Position numbers and translations under genes: made by a program | The notes under the pieces: model-generated | The model's database searches: none | Told to the model about the DNA's origin: nothing | The model's input: the letters and a program-made list of their open reading frames with translations, nothing else | Assembly (NCBI RefSeq): GCF_004210375.1 | Contig: NC_134834.1 | Span: forward strand, 139,099,009 to 139,163,008 | Direction of reading: 5' to 3' | DNA: 64,000 bases | Source of the DNA: Tachypleus tridentatus | Lineage: Eukaryota; Arthropoda; Merostomata; Xiphosura; Limulidae | In this document: one piece after another, positions 36,601 to 51,600 of the stretch | How positions within the stretch are numbered: the first letter of the stretch is position 1 | Layout: every line of letters begins with the position of its first letter

Positions 36601-39600
36601 AATAGAAAAAATATTTTTTTTCTTCAATAGCATGAGACGTGGCCTAGCTATTTACGTGCCGAACTATGAATTATAGAGTGCATGGTCCCTGTCCCGTTGT
36701 TACAAAAACTCTCTCTCCTCACTTTGAGACTGCGGGTTCATTATAAGAGCTACGGTCAAAACTCAAGAACTGATGGTGAGCCACTTGCTTTCACTTTAGT
36801 CTATAAGATCAAAATTAGAAACGGTTAATCGCAGATAACTCTATGTAACTTTGAAACCAACAAATTTCTTCGGTATTTATACAATCCCTTTGTTCTAAAT
36901 ACACTCCTGCTCCTGTTTGCTTACCAGCAATATTTCTGTTACTCTTATTTAACATATTTCAAATAAAGAGTCAACCAAATTTAATATAACATGAAAACAT
37001 ATTATTAATGAAGTTATAAAAGATTGGTTGTTTTACTGTGTGTTGACTGGTTTGACAGGGAATATAGTACTTGTTTATACACAGACGTGAATGGATAGTC
37101 TTAAAATAAAAACGTCCCATGTTGATATAGCGATAAGTCTACGGATTTACAGCGCTAAAATCAGGGTTCGATTCCCCTCGTTGGACACTGCAGATAGTTT
37201 AATGTGGCTTTGCTATAAGAAAAACGCACACACACACACTTTGAAGTTACAAAATTACCCTAGTGTAAACTGAATATTTCTCGAACTTCTATTTCTGTGT
37301 ATTTGTATCATATCATACTTCCTTTCTTGATTTTAATTCTCTCCTAAAATACCGTCTAACGGCAGATCTTTTCCTCACATTTCTCTTAATTTGTGAATTA
37401 TAGCTCGAAATTATAGCTGTGTAAAAACAATACTGAACACAAAGCTTACTGGGCAGTGACTTGTGAGAGAGAAAGGATAGATCTGACATGCTATTTTCAC
37501 ACATCTCTGATTTCGAGTCATTATCGACAGACAATGTAAGAGGAATGTTAAAAAATGCAGCTAAACTTTTATAACAATTTTTCGGCTTATTAATTTTACG
37601 ATGCTTCGTCAACTTCTGGCATTAAAATCGTCTTCTAAACATGCATAATATATAATTTTGTAACTAGAAGTTATGCTGGTTGCTAATCCAATAATTTCAT
37701 GTTATATGAATATTAATTACAATTAAAAGTATACATTTTTTCATCGTATATTAATATTATGCCTAATTACAACTGTACGTCATACTCAAAGTCAAAGATA
37801 ATATAATTGATAGTAATAAAATTTTAAACATGGGAATATTAAATTGTGAATTACATTAACCTTAAACGCAATGCGACAAAAATATGTAATATCCAGAAGA
37901 AACCGAATTTCGTTTTGATATATCAATCAGTAATGTATGCTCATCAAAACCAATAATTTACTTTTATTGGTATATTTGTGAAAAATGACCAATATTCACA
38001 GTAGCAGAATTATCTATGTTATTGTTAACAACTGAAATACTTTTTACTTGAAACAATGATTATCTCTGGTATCTATACGATATATGAAAAACAGTTTGTA
38101 AGATAATAAGCTGAAGGGCTACATTATGCTTTAGAGAAATTTGACGTGAGAACTTGTACAGGTGGCCTCAGTAATGGAGGCTACACAGTTTCTCGGAAGC
38201 AACTGTTACCAAACGAATATACTTTCGCATGATTGCGAGCAAATTTCTACCACAACCATCTGAAGAGACCGCTCTGTATTCCGACAAATTAGGCTTCTCT
38301 TCAGCCTAAGTTTGTATTACGGCTGATAAGATTCTGCCATCACTAGGATAAACGGTCGTTTTATCAGCGATGTTCAAATAAGCAGTATCAACACAAGCTT
38401 GCTAGAAGAACCCTCGACATTCTCGCTCCCCTACTTCCCCAGTGTCAACCGTCTCCACCTTCTTTTATATTGAAGGAGAATAGCACATTGAAACAGCGCA
38501 ATTTCACGCCTCACGTGAGAGCGCTGCTTGCCTACTCATTTCTCTACTGAATCTTAACTGTTCACTTCATAAAATGTTCTAATGTAGAAAATGAGAAGTA
38601 TCATAGTTCATGAGAGATAAACAAAATATAAAGATTTTTCATAGTTATTGTACTGGTTTTTGTATGAGTAGTAAAACGAATAACAAACACTCTATTAAGA
38701 TAATGTTTCACATGTTCAGTGTTTTCACTTCGTAAATTTTGCTAGATAGATAGATATTTGTAACAGTTCTTATTCACAGAAACTTAAAGTTTACAAAATT
38801 TATTGATATCGTAGCTTCTTGCAATCTTCACCGAGTAATTAGAAACATACATCCCCCTTAAATTGTAACCCATAGACGAAACGTGTTTGTGTTTATGGAA
38901 GTTCATGTTCTCCAACGGGCAGAGCGTAGCCCGGTACTTGTTGCACCGAATTCTCGGTTCTGTGATCCTCGCTTCCGTACCACCGAAAACAAAAATCATT
39001 CTTCGCATTCTGGGTGCGTTATAAAAGTGATGGTCAAATCCCACTACTTGATTAGAGTAGCTCATGGGTTGTCAGTGTACGGTGCCCCATAAAAGAATGG
39101 CAGCTAGCCTTCAAGCAGCTTTGCATCAGAATAATCAAATAACATGTTCTCACACGTCTCAAATAGGCTCAGACTTGATAATGAACAAATAAGAACACCA
39201 CGACTCTGCTTCTGGTACCACAGCATTCACAGTGGCTTAAATAAGAAATAAAATAACAGAGAAAGGAAGTTTCATAGAACTCATTCAACAAACTAATGAC
39301 TAAGCATTTTCAAACATGAAATCTGGTTTATTCTGAAATCGTACTGCAAAAACAAAATAACTTTGTCCAGACTGGCATGTAACAGTTGCACATTACATGG
39401 AAATATGGCCGGAACTCAGATTTGTATTTGATAAGAAAATTAGAATATTTTCATTATTCTTTATCGACTTGTTATAACCTATATTTAAAAAAATTGTATT
39501 TTTTAAAAATCGTGTTCTTGTTTTTATTTAGCCAATGGTATTTATATAATGCTAAGTAGGTATGACAGTAATTTTCATCGCTCTACCACAGAGCCCTTCA

Positions 39601-42600
39601 GTGGCACAGCGGTAAAACGGCGGATTTTATAACGCTAGGAACCGGGTTTCGATATCCATGGTGAGCTCAGATAGCCTATTATGTAGATTTGTGCCACAAG
39701 GGAAAAATTGTTGTTTCTCCGAACATAAGGCAATGTTTATAATAAAAAAAAAAGAAAAAACGACATGTTAGTTAATTTCAAATTGATCTGAAACCTCTTA
39801 AGATATATAAAATGTTATTTTAATTACGGGTTACTTAATTGTTACGATTTATATGTTATTAATTCTAAACCATTTAGTCTGTACACTGCAGGCAAAGTTA
39901 TTTTATTGTCTTTGAAATAACAAAAGTGTATTACATCTGCGGCCCGGCATGGCCTAGCGCGTAAGGCGTGCAACTCGTAATCCGAGGGTCGCGGGTTCGC
40001 GCCCGCGTCGCGCTAAACATGCTCGCCCTCCCAGCCGTGGGGGTGTATAATGTGACGGTCAATCCAACTATTCGTTGGTAAAAGAGTAGCCCAAGAGTTG
40101 GCGGTGGGTGATGATGACTAGCTGCCTTCCCTCTAGTCTTACACTGCTAAATTAGGGGCGGCTAGCACAGATAGCCCTCGAGTAGCTTTGTGCGAAATTC
40201 CCAAACAAACAAACAAATTTATTACATCAACATTATTAACTGTCTTGATATTTCAATTGACCCTGATTAAAATCTTTAATTTGGGTATTTACTACAAAAG
40301 TATTTTATTAGCCCAATTATGGCTGATATTTTCCTCGGTGAGTAAGTAGTCCATGATTTTACTTTTATTAAAACTACATTTTACAAGCTTACGTCTAAAT
40401 TGATTTCTTTGCTGTAACTCAGCAAGGAAATATTTTCTTATTATAATTTTTTTACGTAACGATACGCACCAATGAGTCTATCACGCACTTTTAATTTCGA
40501 CGCTTTTAGTCCACATTTTAAGTTTCCTCGTGTTTCTCGTTTTCTATTAATGATACAGTCTCTAAAGGAAGGGCATGTGCTTCTTATAAGACCTTGTGCG
40601 GTGGTAGCTGCTCCCTGGCAGAATCATGAATGGCATGATGATAAGGAAAGAGAGATCCATCGAATGTTTAATAGCATCAAAACCTGTGATTTCATCTTAG
40701 CAAAACAAACAGTAGTGCAAATCGTAATTTGTCGCGACGTCGCGATTTTCCCCCCTCACTTGTTAAAATCCGCGTGATAACCGTGTGCTTCAAATAACAG
40801 TTATTTGAAACAAAGGTCTACACAGGACAAGATAAAGAGAAACGCAGAACGACGAGTAAAAGTCAGAATCACGGAGCTTAAGCCGATACTTAAACTGGCC
40901 TGTTGTAATATTTTTACAATCTGTTTTATTTTACTGTGAGCTTTAGTGTTTGTACATTTGTAACTTTAAATGGAGAGTAGGAATTGGGATTTGTTTTAAG
41001 AGGTCACTAACAACTGCTTATTAGCCAAAAGTAAAGAGGATCATAATGCGATATTTCTGTTCCACAGTTATAAAGGTATGAAATCACTAAAATCACCTGT
41101 GATGTGAGATGAAAGTACTGAGATAAATATTCCAATTAATGACATGACAGTTTTGACTTTTTTTTCTTTTCCATAATATAATCCTTTAGAAATCCTTAGA
41201 TAATTGTTCATAGTTTTAAAGTGCCATCTTATTATTGAAACACGTCTTGTTTTGTTGGAGGAGTGATGTCTTGGCTGTTAGATTAATTAGCCTCTCTTTT
41301 ACCTGAATAATGTTATATATTATAGGTGCTAGAATATTTACATTAATTCACTTATCTTTAATTTTATCAAAGATAAAATGGGCAAAATAGTCTATGTGTT
41401 CGATATTTAACTGTATTTCACTTTACGTATTCATATCATACACCTTGTCAAGCGTTTATGTGGATTATTAGAGATGGGTTCCTAGCTTTAAAACGCCATC
41501 CGAAATAAGTATAGTTCAGAAGGCATATTATGTCAAAATAGTTTACTAAGAGTTCTTAATTACGTCATATTTCGAATAACCTATTAAACATTATTTAAAA
41601 GGAACATTTTTTTTTCAGGTAAGATTTAATAGTTTGGATTACATCTCCATACAATCAAATAATTTTAAATGCAGATTGATAGATAGATGTCGTTGAAAAT
41701 TAACAAAGAAGTGACGAGAAAAAATTTGTTTCTTCGTAACAAATAAACAAAGTCAATTTAAACTAAATGGTCAAATTTTGCATAAAATGGATCAAGAACT
41801 CATTGTTAAATTATAAACTCTTCCTCGTGAATTTAATGCCATCTTGTGATTAAAGAAGTCTCGATGAAATGTGCTTTTGTTGTCGGGATAAAAAACTAAG
41901 TCACAGTGGGCCCGGCATGGCCAAGTGGTTAAGGCACACGATTTGTAATTTGAGGGTCACGGGTTTGAATCCCCGTCACACCACACATGCTCGCCCTTCC
42001 AGCAATGGGGGCGTTATAATTTTCGGTTAATCCCACTATTCATTGGTAAAATAGTAGCCCAAGAGTTGGAGGCAGGTGATGAAGACTTGTTGTCTTCCCT
42101 CTAGTCTTACACTGCTAAATTAGGCACGACTAACGCAGATAACCCTCGTGTAGCTCTGCGCGAAATCCAAAAACGAAACCAAAGAACAGTGACACTTCAA
42201 CTTAAATAACAAATTTGAACTAAAACTAACCCTTGGTTTGTTTTGAATTTCGCACGAAGCTACTCGAGGGTTACATGCATTAGTTGTCCTTAATTTCGTA
42301 TAAAAGAAAGATAGCTAGTAATCACCACCCATCACAAACTTTTAGGCTACTCTTTTTACCAACGAATGGTAGGATTGAACTCAGATGAAACGCCACATGA
42401 CTGAAAGGGCGAGCATGTTTGATGGAACGAGGATTCGAGCCCATGACGATCAGATTGTGACTCGAGCATTCTAATTACCTGGCCGTGCTGGGCCTAGCTA
42501 GCCCTTAAAGAAGTGACAAACAAATACTGGCAACTGGCAAACTAAAATCAAAATCATACAAAAGAACGGTAACATTTTAGATTTGTGTCCGCGTTTCAAC

Positions 42601-45600
42601 GAAATTTGAAATAACACGATGATTTTAGCCCAGAACTATATTATTAGTTTTGATTTGAATAGACTAAAAGACAAAGATAAACTCGAACATACTTCACAAT
42701 GAATTAGGTGACACCATCTGTTGTTTGAAAGGTTTTCAAGTTGTTTTAAGCTTTTACGTACATTTTTAATAAAATATACACTCATCAGAAATATAGCAAA
42801 TGACATTATTTTTGTGTCTTTCTTTTGAGTCCGGGTGTTGTTCAACTAATTATTTTTCGTGTATGAATGCAACCTCCATAAAACTTCTTAACTAAATAAT
42901 TTATCGAGTGCTCGAATATAAATGTACTCACATATATCGCATATGCACTTACAAATTAAACGTAAAAGTATAGTTCTAACTGTAATCTTTTTAATAGTTT
43001 CATGATTTAATTTTTAAATTTGTCACTGAAAATTATAAATTTTTAGAATGAGATGTAAATTCTCCATAGAAAATGTTTCTACATAACTTTACTCCACTTA
43101 ATGAGATAGGTATATTTTAATACCAATATTTGTAAATTGAATTAAAAACCAAAAATAAAATAATAATATCTATTACAACTTTCTTAATGTTGCATCAATG
43201 ACAAGAATCGTTATTCGACGGGTGGAAAGTTTACACATTTGATTATTATGTCACGCACGCATAGTACGAGTTTCTAATTGATCATTGAAACCTATCTTGG
43301 GATTTAACGTTGAAGGTTAATTCTCTGAGCCTGCAGAATTTAAACAAGCGCCCTAAAACCATGAGAAATACTTTAAGTAATTTCAATATTCTATTCGAAT
43401 ATTTAAAATTATGTTATTTCTAAATTATGAGTGAAAAGTTTTACAAATATTTTGCATTATTTTATCCTCTGTTTATCCCCCCCCAGTGAAATAATGGTAC
43501 GTCTGCGGACTTGAAATGTTAGAAGCCGGATTTCGAAACCCGTGGTCGGCAGAGTACAGATAATCGACGCTGTAGCTTTTTGCTTAACTTTAAACAAACT
43601 ATACAAATTAAAAATGAAACCTGTTTGTTTGTTTGAATTTCGCGCAAAGCTACACGAGGGCTATCTGCGTTAGCCGTTTTTAATTTAGCAGTATAAAATT
43701 CGAGGGAAGGCAGCTTGTCATCACCATCCACTGCCAACTCTTGGGTTACTCTTTTACCAATGGATATTAGAATGGACTGTAACGTATAACTCCCCAACAG
43801 CTGAAAGGATGAGCATGTTTGGTGTTGATGGAAATTCGGACCCGACGACCCTCAGATTACGACTCAAGCTCCTTAACCCACTTGGCCATGCCGGGCCAAG
43901 ATGAAACCTACCATGGAAAACGACTGAAAACTATTACATTAAATTCCAAAATCATTAATTTACTGACCACTAATTAGTGACCACTAATTTTTGAAGTTTT
44001 TAGAAATGCCCAAAACATAAACCGTTTTTAAAGAGAAAGTTGTTCATTTCTGATGCAAAGCAACACAGTTGTCTGCCTGAGGGGATTGAATCCTGGGTGA
44101 TTGCTGAACTACAAGGGACGAGAATAAGTAAATGTAGTGAACCTTTTAATCTTTTGAAATATTTTATTATCGTTGAAATAAGATGTAAATCTTGAGATAT
44201 TTAATTCTTGCTAAGTGTATTCAATAACTGGCTTGAAAACGCCAAATACAATTAACAGTAGTGTTGTCAGAGCGCCCTTTTGAAAAATATTATGAATTTA
44301 AATTATAAAATATAAACATTTCTTATTTTTACAACAAAATTAATAAAAAAGTAATCATTATGAGTGTTCATTTTGCCAAAGGTGATACTTTAAACAAACT
44401 CTTTTTGATACGCTTTTCCTCCCACAAAAAATATCTTTATCATTAAGTAAACATGATAATTAGTACGAAACTTGCCAAATTAATTTTCACATCCCTAGAT
44501 ATTGTTTAAAATAAGCTTTTGGTTAATGACTTACTTAGTATCATGTAAGAAGTTTAAGCCTTTAGTTTGAAGATAATACTTAAAACTATTAAAATCAAAG
44601 TTAATCTGAATATCTAGGCCAAAAGTTGGAAACGTTGTCTTCTGCTACACGGGTTGGGGTTTTCACTCCATTCAACAATGTAGTTTATGTCAACCAAATC
44701 TGAATAGTGTATTTTTACCACTTTTAATCGATGGGTAACTTTGTTTGTTTGTTTTGAAATTCGCACAAAGCTACTCGAGGGCTATGTGTGCTAGCCGTCC
44801 CTAATTTAGTAGTGTAAGACTAGAGGGAAGGCAGCTAGTCATCACCACCCACCGCCAACTCTTGGGCTACTCTTTTACCAACGAAAAGTGGGATTGACCG
44901 TCACATTATAACGCCCCCACGGCTGGGAGGGCGAGCATGTTTGGCGTGAAGGGGATGCAAACCCGCGACCCTCAGATTACGAGCGCATGCCTTATCGCGC
45001 TCGGCCATGCCAGGCCCGATGGGTAACGTAAAACGATGACCACACATTGCTAAACACTAAGATCTGTTTAATGTTCATTATTTCTTTTCGCGCTAATTTT
45101 AGAACATACTGATTTGACCGTGATAACCATTGTTAACCATAGACTGCTTTCGCGCTACTTAGTAAAAATCTTAGATATGGCTACAAAAAAGATCTGTAAT
45201 GGTTGTTGAAATTTCTCTTTTCTTATAAAGATAATTAAATTCTATTTAAAAGTAACAATACTTCATTCGCAATAACAACTTGACATATATTTCATGTCAT
45301 AATACATAAACAAATATGAATTATAGACATGTGGTTGACCATGATCTGTATAAATTACTTTGGCACTGTATTAAAATCATATTACTAAAACCGTTAAAAT
45401 CTTGGATTGGTATGATCTAACTTGCTGGTGAAATGATCAAGTTAATAGATGTGCATGTATTGAGTATTAAAAAGATGTAGCTCCTTACTTACACTTCATT
45501 AATTCTCCCTCTGTGTTTATGGATGAAAAAAATATAACTTAAGTAGCAAACGGATCACCCAGACAACTATAGTTATTATTATGCTGTGCATACAAATATA

Positions 45601-48600
45601 TTCTACCACGCCATTGCCGATAAGGCTGCCGGGAAGCCGCAAGACTTTAAGGGAATCCGAGACGCTAATAGTCGCAAATTGTACTTATCGTTATGGCATA
45701 AAGCTATCATTATACCAATTTTATACCAAGAGCTGGGGGGACAAGATCGTTTAACGCCTGCTTTCGTTTGTTCCCTGCATAAGGATGTTAATCCGTCTCA
45801 AATTCGTTCTCTTCCCGAACTGGAAAAAGGCGGGTAAAACAGCCAATTTCCTTTGTAAGTAAAAACCAAAAACGGTAATTTGCAAAATATAATGTTGTTT
45901 TCCAAAAATTATGTATAAGTGGATGAGTATTAAACGTTTAATGTTCTAAACATGTATTTACAGTGGTTGAATTTGATTGATCCCTCTATTCGTCTAAGCA
46001 GTCAATGTAATTTATTTCATACAGAACCACTCCTTTTAGTCTATTAACTAAATAAAAACCGTAGGCGCATCATATGACGATAGAATCCCCTAATGAAACA
46101 TTTTGGTATTCTTCAAATGCATAGTTATTACATACCAATCTTTCCTCTAAATTTTCACTTCGTTAAAAGTACTATCGCCCTTTCGTAGGTACATCTCATC
46201 TACGTATGACCTATGGTCTTTTATCTTTTTGTCCCCGTGAATTGAATTCCAGAGATTTATGTAAAACGTTCTTGGAACATCATGAATCCACACTTTAAAA
46301 ACTACGTGTTTGATGTAGTACAGACTCTTTTTAATAATAACTTCAAAATTTGAGTAAATAACTCTGTTTGTTTTTTAATTTCACGCAAAACTACACCAGG
46401 GCTATCTGCCGCTAATTTAGCAAAGTAAGACTAGAGGAAAAGCAGGAAATCATCACAACCCATAGCCAACGCTTGGGTTACTTTTTTTTTTTTTACTAAC
46501 GAATAGTGGGATTAACCGTTAAAAGGGCTAGCATGTTTGGTCGGATGGGGATTTGAACTCATGACCTTCCGATCAGGAGTCAAACGCTCTAACCACCTGG
46601 CCATGCTGAACTTAGTAAATAAGTCAGATTCACAAACAGATTTCTCAATAGTGAGTCTCATTCGGTCAGATTTTGCATCAAAAGCTTGATGGATGTATTG
46701 AAACCTAAAAATTGTTATATAAAATATCTAACTTTAAAATTTCAAGGAGAGAGAAATTTTTAAGATTCTTAGCCAACTCTCTTGCGTAGTAGTTCAATAT
46801 TACCAATATTAAATTTATAAATCTTTTACCGGATAATGAGATAAATATTTATAGTTTAATTCAAAAGTTTACTTACGACCTGAATCGCTATAGCTGGTTG
46901 TGATTACAAAATGAAGAAAATTTATTTTTAATTAGAAATGCAAAGTGTATTTGTAATGCTGGCGACTACCCAAGAGAAGGAAGGAAAAGCCTTTTGTACT
47001 TGACATTCTATTGTGATTTTGAATTCTAATGTGATTTTTAAACTGTTTGTTAGTATGAACAATTATAATTTGTACAGATTTTTAATTGTTAATATTTTTA
47101 ACTACCAACATTTCATTTCAAATGAAATTTTGGAAGTCAATGTCTTCGCAATTTACAGAAACACATTACAACTCAAAGTTGTAAACGACTTTTCAAAATA
47201 AGGCTACATAACTTTGCTTGGAAAATTCCTGATCGAGTTGATTAAATTTTTACAAATGATTTCGTTACCTTATTAGAGGGCGTAAGCTGGCTTTGCTGCA
47301 GAAATGTGGTTTTGGAATTTGGAAAGAGGGGTTCGCTTTCTTGCGTATCACAAAATATTACTTCTTTTAAAACTTTCAGTGCGTCATATGAATAGGTGGT
47401 GGATGGTTGATTTCCCTTTATCAGTAGTTTAAAATTAGGGATGACGGCTGGTGTTTTTTTTTAGTAGCTTTACCATAAAACCAAAATACAAACTATTGAC
47501 TCTAAATGTTTTAATTGATTGATTCTTTCTGAAGTTTCTTCCGAAATGTCAAAAGTCAGACTTAAGATTAGCAATCTGAGATATTAGAAACTTTGAGTTT
47601 CATGAAATGAAAAGAGTGAATGTAAAAACTAAGATTTCATTTTTGTATACTTGTGGCGGTTGAATTTGTACTGCTTACCGTTTCAAGTGTTCCTTTTAAT
47701 TAAAGTTCCTATTTCCAAAGAACTGAAAATTATTTATAATGATAACTATAAATCACAATGTTATGAGTTATATAAGTCTTGCTTAAGAAAGTTTTGTTTT
47801 TTCCACTTGGTGACGTTACTCTTACCTTTCCATTGTACACAGCCTGTCCGTTTAATCTGATTCTTTGCTCTCCCGTTGCGTTGGTACTGCTTCTTGGTCG
47901 TTTAATGCCTCCATGGAGAGATCTTCTAGCCTCAGCTGTCGCCTTAGGTTCCGGTTTCGGGTGATCGTGAATACCCTTAGCTTGAAAAAAGATAGCATTA
48001 TCTGTGTGTCGCCAAAAGTGGGTAACAGGGTAACCACAGTGCCCTCTGCAGGGTAAAACTTCCAGACGACCGGTACATTTTCTGTTTGGACAAGGTTTGC
48101 CTGTAACACGATATAATGAAATACTAATATTATATAATATGCAATTTTACAGTTGCAATTGATAATTGATGCTTTCATCTCAAGCCAAATTAGGCCTGGC
48201 CTGGCCAAGCGCGTAAGGCGTGCGACTCGTAATTCGAGGGTCGCGGGTTCGCGCCCGAGTCGCGCTAAACATGCTCGCCCTCCCAGCCGTGGGGGTGTAT
48301 AATGTTACGGTCAATCCCGCTATTTGTTGGTAAAAGAGTAGCCCAATATTAGGGACAGCTAGCACAGATAGCCCTCGAGTAGTTTTGTGCGAAATTCCAA
48401 AACAAATTCAAGCCAAATTGAAGACTACTTTTCTGGTAACTTGCAACAGAATGACAATATTAAAGACATCTTTATTAATTAATTGTTTAAATATACACAA
48501 TGATTATTAGTTTACAATATCACCGTGTAGTAGCCAGGTTGCTTGGACTGTTAAAAGAAACGTCTGTTTTTCCAAGTTCAGGAGAGATTACAATTCATTA

Positions 48601-51600
48601 ATGTTGTGAAACCATAGAATCTGATATACAGAAAACAGGTGCAAGGTCAGAAAGAAAATGACCTGTTCGGCCAGGTCTCACACCTTTGAGAAAGGAATAT
48701 AAAAGACAAGAGTTTAACCAAAGAAAGGAAGAGGGAGATGGAATAAACTTTGAGAGGCAAAGGAAAACATTAATATGTTGATTTTTATGTGTTGTTAATT
48801 ATCGTTAATATACAGTACGTTTTTATCTTTACATTGGTATGAATTAATTCCAAATACGAATAATTACAATATAAATAAAGTGGATAAACGTAATGAAAGA
48901 AAGTGAATATAGCATGATCTACATATCAATTCGAGAAAAATTAAACAAGAATTCCAGCTCTGACACATTTTCATTACATGTCAAAGAATTATGTCTGTTT
49001 AATTATATGTATTGTGGAGGTAAATAATTATTTAATAATAAACATAAACCCAGATAATAAATGCTGAAGTATTTGTTGTCGTGTGTTTCATGAAAAACAT
49101 CACGCAAGTTAGGTTGTGCTCCGGCTGCTGATGTACAAACTTTAATAATTTTCTCAATTATTCCTCCGCGTATGAATTTAAAATAAAAGGGAAGTGGAGT
49201 TATTTAAAAATACCGAGGAAAAAATTATATTGTTGCTTAATTATCTTAAGGTAGCCAAATTGTATTTCCTGAAATTTAAAAGATTTAATGCATCTAATAT
49301 TTTTATTTTCGCAAATGACCATTGAAATAAAACGAAATTATGGTTTCTAGAGTAGAGTTGTTACAGAATAGCATTCTAAACATTTAAACAATAATAATTG
49401 TCTAAAATACTTTTTCTATATTTTAATCTCCAGTTGATCACTTTTTTGGTTCTGTTAACGTGGTTACACTTGAAAAGTTGGCACAATTTACAAGGTATTG
49501 TTGGGGTTTTATACAGAGCGCAGCCGATAATCAATGTTGAAACAATCAGAGGTGAATTTTTCTTGACACACAACAGTTTTTTACCTGAAGGATATGTCTA
49601 TATGCTGCGCATTTCATGTTACTAGGCTATGCTGCCACTTTTTAATTTTTTTTGGTATTTGACGGAGGTGTGGAATTTGGTGAAAATCTAACCTCTTGTC
49701 ATAGCACTTTTTGTATAGGACAACCGACTACTTACACTTAGCTACGTTTCCTGGCTGTGAACTGATGGATCCTACACATGGACAATTCATGGGCCGAGGC
49801 AGTCCATATCAATGGAAATCACGGAATCTACACGCTTCCATGTAATTGTTAATAACATTTGACAACAATCAATACCCTTTTCTTAAGTTTAATTAAAAAT
49901 GCATCAAATCAAAATTTATAAATAAGCAAATCAATCAACAAAAGGGTATTAATAAGAAAGATAGGGTAACCTCTGCTACTCTATATAAATTCATCTCTAC
50001 CCATGCTGTGGAATACCTATATTTATGAGAGAGAGTTGGTAAAAATTGAGATACAGATAGGTCTAATGGTATAGAGATTGATTGTTTTGAATTTAAGATT
50101 TGATTTACATATGTATCAACAACCGATTAAAAGAGGTAAATATATAAAAATATAATGAACATATTTCTAGTGTGGAAGCAGAAAATAGGGAGATGGTTTC
50201 TGCAAGGTATAAGCAGATGATATAATTTACGCTACAGTTTTTTTTGTGACAAGACAGATATGCTAGTGACTAACTGAGAAAGGTGAGCTGCACAGTAAAA
50301 ACAGTAAGTCATTTTATAATATTGTAGAAAATTTGTTTTTGTAGTGATGAAAAGCAAACATGCAAGAAAACGTAAATTTTAATAAATTGTAAACTAAATT
50401 ACTGGACTTTGGCGTCTATTATATATTGCAAAATTGTAAAGAATTATTTATAATGTGTAGATAAACTACGGTTTCTGTAATTTGTTTTGGTTTTACTGGT
50501 AAAATACATGATATATTATATTATAAGTGTTTTACCACTTTTATTACAAAGCATTATTAGTGCATATTTTAAAACACACAAGATACTCCGCAGATGTTTA
50601 TGTAACACTTCAGTCGAATTTTGTTTTATCATTCATTTAACGTTTATAGCTGCTCTGTATCTTTAATAACGTTCCCAGGGTGTGACTTTTTCCGAACATA
50701 TACACAAAATATGGCTAACAAAAAGACTAATAATTCAAGAAAACGTTTTCGACAATGGAAAATGTACAATTTAAACATAAAACATACGTCTAATAATTGG
50801 AAACTTATGATTAAACACTTTAGATGCAGTAATAACAATGAAGTTGTTTACACTTTTTACTTATAAAAATCGATTCCAATAATGACTAGTAACGTAGTTA
50901 ATAAACGGAAATAGTTGTTTCTTTATTTTTGCGAGATGTTTGTTTTGTTATGGTACAAATACACACAATAGACTATCTGTGTTATGTCCACCACGGGTAT
51001 CTAAACCAGGTTTTTAGCGTTTCAAGTTTGTAAACTTACCGCAGGCTTATTGAAGATATATACTTTTGTGACAGAAAATTAAATCAAGACGAAGATTCAT
51101 TCTCATACACAATTACTGCTCAGAGTCGAGCCAAGGACATTCGTTTTTGTTTGTTTGGAAGTCCTTAATTTAGCAGTGATAGGCTAAATGGAAGGCAGCT
51201 AGTCATCACCATCCGCCCCATCTCTTTGGGATACTCTTTGACCAACGAATAATGGGATTGATCGTGACGCTATAACGCTCTCACGGTTGAAAAGGTGAGC
51301 ATGTTTGGTGAGGTGAGGGTTCGAACTGGCGACACTCAGATTGTGAGTCGATCGCCCTAATCACCTGGCCATACCGGGCCAAGGATGGTCGTAACTACAA
51401 TACCACCGCACTGTCAATTACTGTCTAAAGTGATATACTACATATTAACTTACTGTCTCAAAACCCTCTAATTATTATAAAATTACTTGTGTACAACAAT
51501 AATTTTCAGCTCAGATAAATTTTCCCCACTTTTATAATTTTAATATAAAATATACTAAATTTAGTCATATATTGCTCTGCTAAGAAGCATGTATGGAAAG

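Noticed and set aside
40472..40777. 101-residue plus-strand ORF as a gene
   Set aside because: No domain, no splice support and strong palindromes. Better read as non-coding CpG-rich DNA.
47852..48208. 118-residue minus-strand ORF
   Set aside because: It is the wrong frame over the second GCM-domain exon.
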